DNA from: Methylomarinum sp965277025
GTDB taxonomy: Bacteria; Pseudomonadota; Gammaproteobacteria; Methylococcales; Methylomonadaceae
DNA length: 64,000 nucleotides
Direction of reading: 5' to 3'
NCBI GenBank assembly: GCA_965277025.1
Contig: OZ255706.1
Coordinates: 1,860,001 to 1,924,000, forward strand
The notes under the pieces were generated by a model. It was not told where the DNA came from and did no database searches. It worked only from the letters and a program-made list of their open reading frames with translations. The position numbers and the translations under genes were made by a program. The first letter of the stretch is position 1; every line of letters starts with the position of its first letter. Of the stretch, positions 35,290-45,115 are shown one piece after another.

Positions 35290-37938
35290 TCAGGGCTGAT
35301 CTGGTTTTTGTTCCAGTTGATTGTAGATACGTTGTTTTAGTTTATCCAGAATTTCCTGATCCTCGATAGCATTGTTGTTTGCATCGGTTAAATTGAAAAC
35401 ATCCTCCGCACGGCTGCCAATAGTGGTGATTTTGGCATTATGAATGTGCAGGTGGAATTCTTTGAAAATCTGGCTCAATAAACTCAGTAGGCCGACCTGA
35501 TCAGTGGTGACAACTTCAATGATGGTATGTTTTTCATGAGGGTCTTTTAGATAAGAAACTCGGGTTTTAATCGGGAAGTAACGGGCCTGACGTGATTGTT
35601 GATTGCGACCAGTCGGTTTGTCGAGAGTTTTATTCAATAAGTTCTTTTTCAGTGTTTGAACAATCTGGACTTCCCTGTAAATATCATCAATGGCCTCACC
35701 CGATTGTTGCAACACCTGGAAGCTGTTTAAAACGAACTGATGCTTTGTTGTGATAATACGGGCATCCAGAATAGTCAGGCCTAATTTTTCAAGGGTGGCG
35801 ACGCAAATGGAAAACAAGCCTTCATCATTGGGCGCGTAAATAAAAATTTCGACGCTACCGCGTAAGGTTTGCGGACGCAGCAGAACTAACGGTAAGTCGC
35901 TGTCATCTACTGCTGAAATAGCCAGTGTGTGCCAGATAATTTCATCAACCGAGTGGCGGACAAAATAATCTTCTTCGGCTTCCAGTTCTTTCCATAATTC
36001 ATGAGTCCGGTATTCAGGTAATCCCAGATGTTTCAACTGGGTAATTGCTTCCTGGCGATGCTGCAAATAAATCTCTTTACGTTCCACCGGATTTTCCAGG
36101 CCACGATGCAGCGCATTGTGCGTGGCGATGTATAAGTCTCTTAATAATCTATCTTTCCAGGTATTCCAAAGTTCAGGATTGGTGGCGCGAATATCGGCCA
36201 CTGTCAGCAAGTATAAATAATTCAGCTTTTTGATTGTACCGACTTGTTTGGCGAAGTTATGAACTACCTCAGGGTCACTGATATCTTTTTTTTGTGCGGT
36301 AATCGACATGAGCAGATGATTACGGACCAGCCAGGTAATCAGCTGAGTATCTGATTCAGGAAGGCCATGCTGCTGGCAGAACTGGCGCGTTATTTCTTCA
36401 CCAATAATGGAGTGATTGCCGCCTCGTCCTTTTCCAATGTCATGAAACAGACCAGCCAGATAAAGCAATTCCGGTTTGGGAATCAACAGGAAGATATTAT
36501 TGCAAAAAGGCAGTTCGTCATTGTGCTTGTCCAGAGCGAAGCGCCTTAAATTACGGATCAAAAACAAGGTGTGTTCATCTACTGTATAGATATGAAATAA
36601 ATCATATTGCATGCGGGCGACGATATTGGCAAAACTGGGCAGGTAGGCGGCAAGAATACCATAGCGATTCATATGGCGAAGTTGATGGGTGAGTCCTTTG
36701 CCTTGTCGAAAAAAATTGAGAAATAATTGTTTGGCCTTTTTATTTTGGCGAAACGACTCATCGATTAAAGCAATATTGTTTCTTATCAAACGGATGGTGC
36801 TGGCGCGTATGCCTTTGCCCGAGGGCAATTGTTGTTGCAGCAGGAATATTTCGAACAAGAGTAGTGGATTTTGTTTAAACAAGTCAGGCTTGTTGATTTG
36901 TATGTAACCATTGATGATAGAAAACTCTTGCGAAATCGGGACAACTTTACGTTTTTTATTTTTCAGGATAAAGCGTTCATTAAACAGCTGTAACAGCATT
37001 TCATTGAGCTGTTCGATGTTGACGACAGTTTTAAAATAAAACTGCATGAATTGTTCGACATCGCCTTCGCCATGTTCATTGATAAAGCCAAATTGACTGG
37101 CCAGGTCTCGTTGGTAATCGAACAACAGCCTGTCTTCAGCACGGTTTGTCAGGCAGTGCAGGGCGAAACGAAGACGCCAGAGTATATCTCGGGCATGAAT
37201 CAGTTCTTCATATTCCGAGGCCAGTAAAAAACGATATTTAACCAGTTCGCGCAATGCCTTTGCGTGGTAGTGATGTTTAAACACCCAGGAAATAATTTGT
37301 AAATCACGTATACCGCCTGGACCTTCCTTGATATTGGGTTCAAGTTTATAGGCCGTATTGTGAAATTTTTCATAGCGTTTCCGCTGTTCAGCCATTTTGG
37401 CCAGAAAATAATCCTCAGAGGGCCAAAGGGTGTTGTCGCCATCGATAAAATGCTCTAACTGCTCGGCTAACGGTTGATTACCACAAATAAAGCGCATTTC
37501 CATCAAATTGGTCAGAACCGTTTGATCATTTCTCGCTTCATCAATGGACTCATCAATGGTTCTTACTGCAAGGCCAGGTTTCAGGCCGATATCCCAAAGG
37601 AAATTATTAAAATCAGATAAGGATTCTTTAAACTGATCATCGGCCTGGTTGTGAAGAAGAATAGAAATGTCGATGTCGGAATAGGGGAAAAGTTCTCGGC
37701 GACCATAGCCACCGGTGGCAATAAGACAGTTTTTATCAGTGCCAGTCTGGAAAAAATACTGCCAGCAAGCAGTCAAAATATCATCAATAAAATCAGCGCG
37801 TTCCAGTAATAAATGATAAGGTGTTTGATTAGGGTTAAAACGCTTTTTTAAAAGCTGGTTGTTCTCCTGCAATGCTTTACAGAAAGCTTGAACAGGGTTA
37901 TCTGTATGAAAAAACGATAAAAAAGCGGATTGATTCAT
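35290..37938 (-). CDS. glnD: bifunctional [protein-PII] uridylyltransferase/uridylyl-removing enzyme
   Basis: 882 residues; the central nitrogen sensor that (de)uridylylates PII in response to glutamine. Nucleotidyltransferase motif GGYGRRELFPYSDIDISIL, GlnD-linker helix KEGPGGIRDLQ, HD hydrolase motif LFHDIGKGRGGNHS, and two C-terminal ACT domains (RPQTLRGSVEIFIYA; TIIEVVTTDQVGLLS). Full length. Five bases after map, so they form a map-glnD operon as in E. coli. Confidence 0.97.
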   Translation of the reverse strand: MNQSAFLSFFHTDNPVQAFCKALQENNQLLKKRFNPNQTPYHLLLERADFIDDILTACWQYFFQTGTDKNCLIATGGYGRRELFPYSDIDISILLHNQADDQFKESLSDFNNFLWDIGLKPGLAVRTIDESIDEARNDQTVLTNLMEMRFICGNQPLAEQLEHFIDGDNTLWPSEDYFLAKMAEQRKRYEKFHNTAYKLEPNIKEGPGGIRDLQIISWVFKHHYHAKALRELVKYRFLLASEYEELIHARDILWRLRFALHCLTNRAEDRLLFDYQRDLASQFGFINEHGEGDVEQFMQFYFKTVVNIEQLNEMLLQLFNERFILKNKKRKVVPISQEFSIINGYIQINKPDLFKQNPLLLFEIFLLQQQLPSGKGIRASTIRLIRNNIALIDESFRQNKKAKQLFLNFFRQGKGLTHQLRHMNRYGILAAYLPSFANIVARMQYDLFHIYTVDEHTLFLIRNLRRFALDKHNDELPFCNNIFLLIPKPELLYLAGLFHDIGKGRGGNHSIIGEEITRQFCQQHGLPESDTQLITWLVRNHLLMSITAQKKDISDPEVVHNFAKQVGTIKKLNYLYLLTVADIRATNPELWNTWKDRLLRDLYIATHNALHRGLENPVERKEIYLQHRQEAITQLKHLGLPEYRTHELWKELEAEEDYFVRHSVDEIIWHTLAISAVDDSDLPLVLLRPQTLRGSVEIFIYAPNDEGLFSICVATLEKLGLTILDARIITTKHQFVLNSFQVLQQSGEAIDDIYREVQIVQTLKKNLLNKTLDKPTGRNQQSRQARYFPIKTRVSYLKDPHEKHTIIEVVTTDQVGLLSLLSQIFKEFHLHIHNAKITTIGSRAEDVFNLTDANNNAIEDQEILDKLKQRIYNQLEQKPDQP

Positions 37939-37943
37939 TTTGT

Positions 37944-38708
37944 TTATAATTCTTCCTGACGTAAGGTGAGTATTTCATAACCGTTATCGGTCACCAGAAT
38001 GGTATGTTCCCATTGTGCGGAGAGGCTGCGGTCTTTGGTGACTGCTGTCCAGCCATCTTTTAAAACTTTCATATGCCGTTTGCCAATGTTCAGCATTGGT
38101 TCTATGGTGAAAATCATGCCCTTTTCCAGCATCATGCCTTCGCCGGGCTTGCCAAAATGCATGACATGAGGGTCTTCGTGAAAGTTTTTGCCAATACCAT
38201 GGCCACAAAATTCCCGGACGATAGAATAGCGGTTTTTTTCGGCATGTTTTTGAATGGCATGACCAATATCGCCTAAAGTCGCTCCCGGTTTGACTTGTTC
38301 AATCCCTAAAAACAGGGCTTCACGAGTGACTTCAACCAGGCGTTTGGCATGTGGCGCAACATTGCCGACACAAAACATTTTACTGGTGTCGCCATGATAG
38401 CCGTCTTTGATCACAGTAATATCGATATTGACGATATCACCATTTTTCAATTTTTTGTCGCTGGGAATGCCATGACAAATTTGTTGATTGATCGAAGTGC
38501 AGATGGATTTGGGAAACCCTCGATAATTGAGTGGTGCTGGAATCGCCTGCTGTTCGTTGACGATAAAATCGTGGCAAAGCCTGTCCAGTTCATTGGTCGT
38601 GACGCCGGCTACAACATGGGGCTCGATCATTTCCAGAACCTGCGCCGCCAGCTTGCCGGCAATGCGCATTTTTTCAATTTCATCAGCGGTTTTTATCAAA
38701 GTACTCAT
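37944..38708 (-). CDS. map: methionine aminopeptidase, type I
   Basis: 254 residues. Removes N-terminal Met after deformylation. Ligands visible: His in CHGIPSD, Asp in NIDITVIKDGYHGD, His in FCGHGIGKNFHEDPHV, Glu in TIEPMLN and Glu in QWEHTILV. Its substrate depends on deformylase, the local copy of which is broken. Confidence 0.97.
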   Translation of the reverse strand: MSTLIKTADEIEKMRIAGKLAAQVLEMIEPHVVAGVTTNELDRLCHDFIVNEQQAIPAPLNYRGFPKSICTSINQQICHGIPSDKKLKNGDIVNIDITVIKDGYHGDTSKMFCVGNVAPHAKRLVEVTREALFLGIEQVKPGATLGDIGHAIQKHAEKNRYSIVREFCGHGIGKNFHEDPHVMHFGKPGEGMMLEKGMIFTIEPMLNIGKRHMKVLKDGWTAVTKDRSLSAQWEHTILVTDNGYEILTLRQEEL

Positions 38709-39236
38709 GGGTGATTGGATAAGGCAAATAACATTTAACTATAACACAGACTGAAAATCATTCGTAATGGCTCAGTCGACCACAGGAAATAGTCTGCTTT
38801 GTCTCAAAAGGAACACTTTGAGGTGTTAGGGATGCTTTTAACGGCCATTTGCGAACAGTTGATGATTAACTGATGTTACGCATTGAACAGGGGAATTGAT
38901 TGCGTATACAAATAAATAACTTTTCATGGTAGGGTGGATTCGCCGTCAGGCAATCCACCGTTTTGAGGCGAGTGTGGTTTTTGACGTTTGTGTAGGGCGG
39001 TTTTGGCGTAAAACCGCCCTACACAAACGCCCTTTTTAGTGTAGTCGAGTGATGATTGCTCTCTGCGAGGAATTTCTCCTCGGCAATTAATCTGGGTGTC
39101 GATAACTTATGCGTAACATCAGTGATTAAAACAAAACGCAAGTCTCAATCATTATTGGACAGGATGATCAATATTCACAATAGATTCAGCGTTGCCAGGC
39201 AAAATAGGCAAGAATCCACAGTTTTCAGACCAGTCT
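38709..39236. other. intergenic region with large inverted repeats
   Basis: 528 bp without a convincing gene. Contains GGTGGATT...AATCCACC (about 38934-38959) and a long perfect hairpin at 38985-39029. The remainder (39050-39236) has no clear feature apart from the promoter region of the next gene. Confidence 0.6.
38985..39035 (+). terminator. long hairpin with T run
   Basis: 20-bp arms at 38985-39004 and 39010-39029 (containing GTAGGGCGG / CCGCCCTAC) around a 5-base loop, followed by CCCTTTTTAG. It is shaped like an intrinsic terminator but belongs to a widespread GTAGGGTGG/GTAGGGCGG repeat type, so it may be mainly a repeat. Confidence 0.5.
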
Positions 39237-40022
39237 ATGCATAGATGGGATATCCGACTGACGCAGTTATTCATTATGGCCTCTTTGTTGCTCTTTGGCG
39301 CATTGGTCAATGACTTTGATTTAACGGCTACTCAAGTAGGATTGACTTTTTTGTCAGGCGTGACAACACAAATTATATTGATGCGCTGGTATCGTATTCC
39401 ATTGTCATTATTGAGTGTCTTGATTACCTGTTTTGGTGTCAGTTTATTATTGCGCAGTGATAATTTATGGGCGCATCTCGTTGCTGTGTTTTTAGCTATT
39501 AGTGCGAAATTTATGATTCGCTATCAGGGACGACATATTTTTAACCCGGCTAATTTTGCCGTTATTGTCGGCTTGGCGTTGTTGCCGGGCACCTGGGTGA
39601 CCAGTGGGCAATGGGGGGCTGATTGGGTGATAGCTGGCTGGTTGATCATGTTAGGAATGCTGGTTGCTGGAAATGCGAAAAGACTGGATATCAGTGTATT
39701 CTTTTTGTTTTTTTACAGCGCAATTTTTATCCCTGTTCGGGTGATCTGGTACGGTTATCCCATCGACGTTTTTTTTCATCAATTTCAAAATGGCGCATTA
39801 TTGTTGTTCAGTTTTTTCATGATCACCGATCCGATGACGATTCCCCAGCATCGTTCAGGCCGCTTGTTTCATGCGCTGGTTGTCGCTGTCATTGCATATA
39901 TCTGGCAGTATTATTTTTATTGGCAGCAGGGTATTTTGTGGGCATTGTTTTTCGCCAGCCCGTTGGTCATTGTCTGGAACCGATGGTTTCCGGCAAAATC
40001 ATTTAATTGGTCCAGGAGATAG
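39237..40022 (+). CDS. RnfD/NqrB-like membrane protein
   Basis: 261 residues with eight or so membrane spans. The start is ATG 39237; upstream in-frame starts give an unlikely leader. The motifs NPANFAVIVGLALLPGTW and MITDPMTIPQHRSGR match the NQR2/RnfD/RnfE family, where TDPxTxP lies near the flavin site. It is not in an rnf operon; instead it overlaps the ribosome-binding region of a DUF2330 gene. That pairing suggests a dedicated redox or envelope role, not known in detail. Confidence 0.75.
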   Translation: MHRWDIRLTQLFIMASLLLFGALVNDFDLTATQVGLTFLSGVTTQIILMRWYRIPLSLLSVLITCFGVSLLLRSDNLWAHLVAVFLAISAKFMIRYQGRHIFNPANFAVIVGLALLPGTWVTSGQWGADWVIAGWLIMLGMLVAGNAKRLDISVFFLFFYSAIFIPVRVIWYGYPIDVFFHQFQNGALLLFSFFMITDPMTIPQHRSGRLFHALVVAVIAYIWQYYFYWQQGILWALFFASPLVIVWNRWFPAKSFNWSRR

Positions 40023-40024
40023 TT

Positions 40025-41335
40025 ATGGCTAAAATTTTAATGTTGTTTGCGTTGTTTATACTGCCGCAATGGGCAGAGGCCTTTTGTGGTTTTTATGTTG
40101 CGCGTGCCGATGCATCACTTTATAACCAGGCTTCGCAAGTCGTGATGGTGCGAAAGGAAGATAAGACCGTACTGGGCATGATGAATGATTTTAAAGGGAA
40201 TTTAGAAGATTTCGCTATTGTAATTCCGGTACCGGAAGTGTTGAACAAAGGCCAGGTTCATATTGGTGATGCCAAAATTTTTAAGCATCTGGATCAATAT
40301 ACAGCTCCGCGATTGGTTGAATATCACGATTCTGACCCTTGTCGGCCGATATTGTATGAAAAGGGCGTGGCGATGATGAGGTCAGCGGCTCAGGACAGTG
40401 TGGGCAAAATGAGAGGGCGTAGCCTGGGTGTTACGGTCGAAGCTGAATACACGGTGGGTGAATATGACATCGTGATCTTGTCAGCAACAGAATCGACCGG
40501 TCTGGAAACCTGGTTATTGCAAAATGGTTACAAAATTCCCCAAGGTGCAGGAAGAATACTGAAGCCGTATATCAAACAAGGCTTCAATTTTTTTGTCGCT
40601 AAAGTGGATTTAAAAGAACAGGCAAAAACCGGGCAACAGTATTTGCGACCTATTCAGTTCGCTTTTCGCTCTGAGAAATTTATGCTGCCGATCCGGTTAG
40701 GCATGATCAACGCCAACGGGCCGCAAGACTTACTCATTTATATTCTGACCTCCAAAGGGCAGGTGGAAACCACCAATTATCAGAATGTCAAAATGCCCAG
40801 TAATATCGACTTGCCGGTCTATATAAAAAATGACTTTGCTGGTTTTTATAAGGCCTTGTTTGATAAACATGTTGAAAAATATCGTATGCGTACGGTGTTT
40901 ACCGAATATTTTTGGAACATGGGTTGGTGTGACCCGTGTGCGGCAGACCCGTTGACGCCTGAAGAATTGAAGCAACTCGGTGTTTTTTGGCTCAACCAAC
41001 CGATTGCTTTGCGGCGTGCGGGTTTACCGGTATTGGTGACGCGACTGCATGTGCGTTACCGCCAGGAGACTTTTCCTGAAGATTTGATGTTTCAGGAAAC
41101 CCAGGATAAACGTAATTTTCAAGGACGCTATGTGCTTCATCACCCCTGGAAAGGTGATCCCAATAGTTGCCCCGCCGCCAGGGAATATTTTGCCAACTTG
41201 CCTTCAAGACAACAAAAAGAAGCGGAAAACCTGGCCATGTTAACAGGCTGGGATTTGAACGAAATTCTTGAAAAAATGGATTTGGAGCCTTCTGCGGAAA
41301 GTAATGAAAACTGGTGGGAGAATCTGTGGCAATAA
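40025..41335 (+). CDS. exported DUF2330 protein
   Basis: 436 residues. The start is ATG 40025 with AGGAG upstream. Signal peptide LMLFALFILPQWAEAF, then FCGFYVARADASLYNQASQVVMVR, which is the conserved DUF2330 opening. Several Cys (CGFY, DPCRPI, WCDPCAADP, CPAA) may form disulfides. Tryptophan-rich end. It overlaps the RnfD-like gene's stop region by 3 bp spacing, so they form a two-gene operon. Function unknown. Confidence 0.8.
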   Translation: MAKILMLFALFILPQWAEAFCGFYVARADASLYNQASQVVMVRKEDKTVLGMMNDFKGNLEDFAIVIPVPEVLNKGQVHIGDAKIFKHLDQYTAPRLVEYHDSDPCRPILYEKGVAMMRSAAQDSVGKMRGRSLGVTVEAEYTVGEYDIVILSATESTGLETWLLQNGYKIPQGAGRILKPYIKQGFNFFVAKVDLKEQAKTGQQYLRPIQFAFRSEKFMLPIRLGMINANGPQDLLIYILTSKGQVETTNYQNVKMPSNIDLPVYIKNDFAGFYKALFDKHVEKYRMRTVFTEYFWNMGWCDPCAADPLTPEELKQLGVFWLNQPIALRRAGLPVLVTRLHVRYRQETFPEDLMFQETQDKRNFQGRYVLHHPWKGDPNSCPAAREYFANLPSRQQKEAENLAMLTGWDLNEILEKMDLEPSAESNENWWENLWQ

Positions 41336-41415
41336 AGATGTTCACAAAAATCCCCTGTGAAACCAATCTCTTGCCCCTGTTATCCGCATTGAAGCTACGG
41401 ATTCAGGATGTTGTT

Positions 41416-42111
41416 TCAAGCCCGTGCGCAGACCCAGACATCCACCCGGGTTGCGCCGGCCTTTTTGAGCGTTTTGCTTAGTTCGGAAACGGTCGCCCCT
41501 GTCGTCATCACATCATCAAAGATCACGACATGATGACCAGGCAGGGGCTTTGCTTTAAAGGCATTGCGTATATTTTTTTGCCGTTCTTTAGCGTGCAATC
41601 CACTTTGTGGTGGCGATAGCTTTATTCTCTGGCATAAATCTAGTCTTAGTGGGATACGTAACTGTTTGGCAATAATACTGGCGATTTCTTCAGATTGATT
41701 GAACCCCCGCTGACGCAAACGTTTAGGGTGCAATGGCACCGGGATGATATAGTCTGGATAGGTGCTAAGTTTTTGTAATCGATCTGAAAATAACTGGCCA
41801 AGCAGCCGCGCATTTTTATATTGACGATGGAATTTCAAACCAGTGATGAGCCATTTCAGGCTATGTTGATAAAGAAAAGGGGCAATCACCTGAGAGTATG
41901 GTGGCGGCTTCTTCAGACATTGTCCACAGGCAAGACCATCACCTGGAGCAGTTTCCAACGGTTGAGCGCAACACGGACAGTGCAGGGTGTTGGCAGGCAG
42001 GTCGGCATGGCAGCCTGAGCAAATGTCTTTATAGTCCAAGCCGTGTGCATCACACAAGATGCAGCTGGGCGGAAACAGTTTATACTGTATAATATTAGTC
42101 CAGTTGTTCAC
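41416..42111 (-). CDS. comF: ComF-family phosphoribosyltransferase-like protein
   Basis: 231 residues. N-terminal zinc-finger Cys pairs (CILCDA, CSGCHA, CPCCAQ, CGQC) and C-terminal PRTase motif VVIFDDVMTTGAT. Needed for DNA uptake in naturally competent bacteria (also called GntX or YhgH). Divergent from bioB, as is common in gammaproteobacteria. Confidence 0.93.
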   Translation of the reverse strand: MNNWTNIIQYKLFPPSCILCDAHGLDYKDICSGCHADLPANTLHCPCCAQPLETAPGDGLACGQCLKKPPPYSQVIAPFLYQHSLKWLITGLKFHRQYKNARLLGQLFSDRLQKLSTYPDYIIPVPLHPKRLRQRGFNQSEEIASIIAKQLRIPLRLDLCQRIKLSPPQSGLHAKERQKNIRNAFKAKPLPGHHVVIFDDVMTTGATVSELSKTLKKAGATRVDVWVCARA

Positions 42112-42188
42112 TTTTTAAATTCCAACAGGTTGACAAGTTCAGGCAAACCTTGTGTCAGTCTGAAAATTTATTTTAGGAGATTTTTTGC

Positions 42189-43181
42189 ATGTCCGCCCAA
42201 CCCGAGTTTCAGCCCCAGGATGCCAATATTCGTCATGATTGGCGATTAGAAGAAGTCCAGGCTTTATTTGCCCTGCCTTTCAACGATTTATTGTATAAAG
42301 CACAAACATTGCATCGGCAATATTTTGATCCGAATGAGATTCAGGTTAGCAGTTTGTTGAGCATAAAAACCGGATCTTGTTCTGAAGATTGTGGTTATTG
42401 TCCTCAAAGCGCCCGTTACGATGCCGATTTGAAACCGGAAGCCTTGATGCCGGTCGATGAGGTGCTGGAAGCTGCCAAACGGGCAAAACAGCAGGGGGCA
42501 TCCCGTTTTTGTATGGGTGCGGCCTGGCGCTCACCTAAAGATCGGGATATCGAACGAGTGGTGGAAATGGTGCAGGGCGTAAAATCATTGGGAATGGAGA
42601 CCTGCGTAACCTTGGGGATGCTGTCTGAACAGCAGACTCAGCGGTTAAAAGAAGGCGGTCTGGATTATTACAATCATAATCTGGATACCTCGGAAGACTA
42701 TTACTCGGAAGTCATCACCACGCGAACCTATCAGGATCGGCTGGATACGCTGGAGCGTGTACGCGAAGCCGGTATCAATGTCTGTTGTGGCGGTATTGTC
42801 GGTATGGGGGAGTCTGATGAAGATCGGGCCAAGTTATTACAACAATTGGCCAATATGCCCAAGCACCCTGAAAGCGTACCGGTGAACATGCTGGTGCAAG
42901 TGGAAGGTACGCCGCTGATGGGCTCTGAACAACTGGATCCATTAGTATTTGTTCGGACCGTTGCGGTTGCCCGCATCATGATGCCGGCCTCGCGGGTCAG
43001 GTTGTCGGCCGGTCGGAATGAAATGAGTGACGAAATGCAGGCCTTGTGTTTTCTGGCGGGCGCCAATTCCATTTTCTATGGTGAAAAATTATTGACCACA
43101 GATAACCCGATGACGAATCATGACCTGGAACTGTTTGAACGGCTGGGCTTGTATCAGGGGGGTTCCAGCTACGCCAGTTGA
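42189..43181 (+). CDS. bioB: biotin synthase
   Basis: A 330-residue radical-SAM enzyme inserting sulfur into dethiobiotin. Radical-SAM Cys in SCSEDCGYCPQSARY (CxxxCxxC); the conserved YNHNLDTS and GRNEMS motifs bind SAM and the auxiliary cluster. AGGAG is upstream. First gene of bioBFHCD. Confidence 0.97.
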   Translation: MSAQPEFQPQDANIRHDWRLEEVQALFALPFNDLLYKAQTLHRQYFDPNEIQVSSLLSIKTGSCSEDCGYCPQSARYDADLKPEALMPVDEVLEAAKRAKQQGASRFCMGAAWRSPKDRDIERVVEMVQGVKSLGMETCVTLGMLSEQQTQRLKEGGLDYYNHNLDTSEDYYSEVITTRTYQDRLDTLERVREAGINVCCGGIVGMGESDEDRAKLLQQLANMPKHPESVPVNMLVQVEGTPLMGSEQLDPLVFVRTVAVARIMMPASRVRLSAGRNEMSDEMQALCFLAGANSIFYGEKLLTTDNPMTNHDLELFERLGLYQGGSSYAS

Positions 43182-43187
43182 CAGGCT

Positions 43188-44342
43188 ATGAAGGATTTAT
43201 CAGCGTTTCTTGCTGACCGGGAACAACAGGGTTTGTACAGGCAATGCCGGACAATTCAGGCCGTTGATGGCGTTACAGTCGTCGTTGACGGTGAAAAACG
43301 CCTGAATTTTTGCAGCAACGATTATTTGGGGCTGTCGCAGCATCCACTCGTCAAGGCCGCGTTTCAACAAGCCGCCTGCGATTACCCGGTTGGGTCGGGA
43401 TCAGCGCATCTTATCTGCGGGCATACCCAGGCTCATGAGGAACTGGAAGATGCTCTGGCGGCATTTACCGGGCGTGACAGGGCCTTGTTGTTTTCCACCG
43501 GCTATATGGCCAATATCGGTGTTATTTCCGCATTGTGTGAGGCGGGAGACCAGGTTTTGCAAGACCGCCTCAATCATGCGTCATTACTGGATGGCGCATT
43601 ATTGTCCAAAGCCCGGCTACAACGATTCAGACACCGGGATATGGCTGATTTATCGAGCAGGCTGGGGGGAATTAAGGGCGACGCATTGATTGTCACCGAT
43701 GGCGTATTCAGCATGGATGGCGATATCGCGCCATTGACTGAAATGGCGCATCTGGCCAGACAGCATTCGGTGCAACTGATGGTTGATGACGCGCATGGTA
43801 TGGCGGTACTGGGTGCAAATGGCGCGGGTACGCTGGAATACTTTGGATTATCACAGCAGGATGTGCCGATTTTGATGGGCACACTGGGAAAAGGATTCGG
43901 GACTTTTGGCGCTTTTGTGGCTGGTTCTGAAACATTGATCGAATATTTGATTCAAGCGGCGCGTAGTTATGTTTACACTACGGCGATGCCGGCTGCGTTA
44001 TGTGTAGCGACTTTGGCCAGTTTACAACTGGTTCAAGGCGAGACGGGAACCCAATTGCGGGCCGGATTACAGCGAAATATCCATCATTTCAAAGCGGGCG
44101 CCAAGCAATTGAGCCTGCCTCTGATGCCATCTGACAGCGCGATTCAACCGTTGCTGATTGGCGATTCCCGTCAGGCGCTATCGGTTAGTCAGCATTTATG
44201 GGAGCAAGGCTTCTGGATCAGTGCTATCCGTCCACCGACCGTACCTGAGGGCCAGGCTCGTCTCCGTCTCACTTTGTCGGCTTTGCATCAGACTGATCAG
44301 ATCGATGCGCTGCTCGACGCACTTTCAAACGCCTGGCAATGA
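43188..44342 (+). CDS. bioF: 8-amino-7-oxononanoate synthase
   Basis: 384 residues. A PLP enzyme that condenses pimeloyl-ACP with alanine. NDYLGLSQHP, DDAHGMAVLG (PLP Asp) and the PLP Lys in TLGKGFGTFG. It lies 6 bp after bioB and overlaps bioH by 4 bp. Confidence 0.97.
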   Translation: MKDLSAFLADREQQGLYRQCRTIQAVDGVTVVVDGEKRLNFCSNDYLGLSQHPLVKAAFQQAACDYPVGSGSAHLICGHTQAHEELEDALAAFTGRDRALLFSTGYMANIGVISALCEAGDQVLQDRLNHASLLDGALLSKARLQRFRHRDMADLSSRLGGIKGDALIVTDGVFSMDGDIAPLTEMAHLARQHSVQLMVDDAHGMAVLGANGAGTLEYFGLSQQDVPILMGTLGKGFGTFGAFVAGSETLIEYLIQAARSYVYTTAMPAALCVATLASLQLVQGETGTQLRAGLQRNIHHFKAGAKQLSLPLMPSDSAIQPLLIGDSRQALSVSQHLWEQGFWISAIRPPTVPEGQARLRLTLSALHQTDQIDALLDALSNAWQ

Positions 44343-45115
44343 TCAAGATTCATCGGGAAGTATTTGGCCAAGGTCCAGTGCTGGTCATGATTCATGGCTG
44401 GTCCATGCATTCGGGAGTGTGGCGACCAATGGCTGAACAGTTGGGACGGCATTTCAAGGTGATCTGTCTTGATTTACCCGGACATGGACACAGTGAATCA
44501 TGCCTCCCTTATCATTTGCAAACGATTGGTGATGCCTTGCTTGAAGCGATTTCCGACGAGCAATTCACCTTGTTGGGCTGGTCTTTAGGCGCGACAGTTG
44601 TCATAGATATAGCGTATCGACATCCACAGCGGGTTGAAAAATTGATTTTATTGGCTGGCAATCCTTGTTTTGTTGAACAAGCTGACTGGCCAGGTGTTCG
44701 CGCCAATGTATTACAGATATTTCAGGAAAATCTATTGGATCGCTGGCAACAGACACTGGCCCGGTTTTTGGCTTTACAAGTCATTGGACTGCCTGAAGGT
44801 AAAAAAATGTTGAAGCAATTAAAAGAGGCTTTAAACGAAGCGCCATGGCCAAGCCAGGAAGCATTAAAAGGCGGGTTGGCTATCTTGAACGAGATGGATC
44901 TAAGAGCACCATTTAAAGACTTGAAACAACCTGTTTTGGCTTTTTTTGCCGAGCAGGATAATTTGATTCCTGTCAGCTGTATGAACGCAGTAAAACAGCT
45001 AAAACCTGCAATCGAAACGCATTTACTGACAAGTGCCGGGCATGCGCCATTTTTTAGTCACGCACTGGAAATTGAATCAGCCATTTGGCGGTTTCATGAT
45101 GCAAATGCACAATAA
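44339..45115 (+). CDS. bioH: pimeloyl-ACP methyl ester esterase
   Basis: A 258-residue alpha/beta hydrolase that ends pimeloyl chain elongation by removing the methyl ester. Oxyanion HGWSMHS, nucleophile GWSLGA, Asp in AEQDNLIP and His in SAGHAPFFSH. ATGA overlap with bioF. Context makes the BioH call firm. Confidence 0.95.
   Translation: MIKIHREVFGQGPVLVMIHGWSMHSGVWRPMAEQLGRHFKVICLDLPGHGHSESCLPYHLQTIGDALLEAISDEQFTLLGWSLGATVVIDIAYRHPQRVEKLILLAGNPCFVEQADWPGVRANVLQIFQENLLDRWQQTLARFLALQVIGLPEGKKMLKQLKEALNEAPWPSQEALKGGLAILNEMDLRAPFKDLKQPVLAFFAEQDNLIPVSCMNAVKQLKPAIETHLLTSAGHAPFFSHALEIESAIWRFHDANAQ

Noticed and set aside
42084..42188. Possible BirA operator between comF and bioB
   Set aside because: There is a TATAAT-like box near 42089 and an AGGCAAACCTTG stretch, but no inverted TTGTAAACC-type operator could be recognised.
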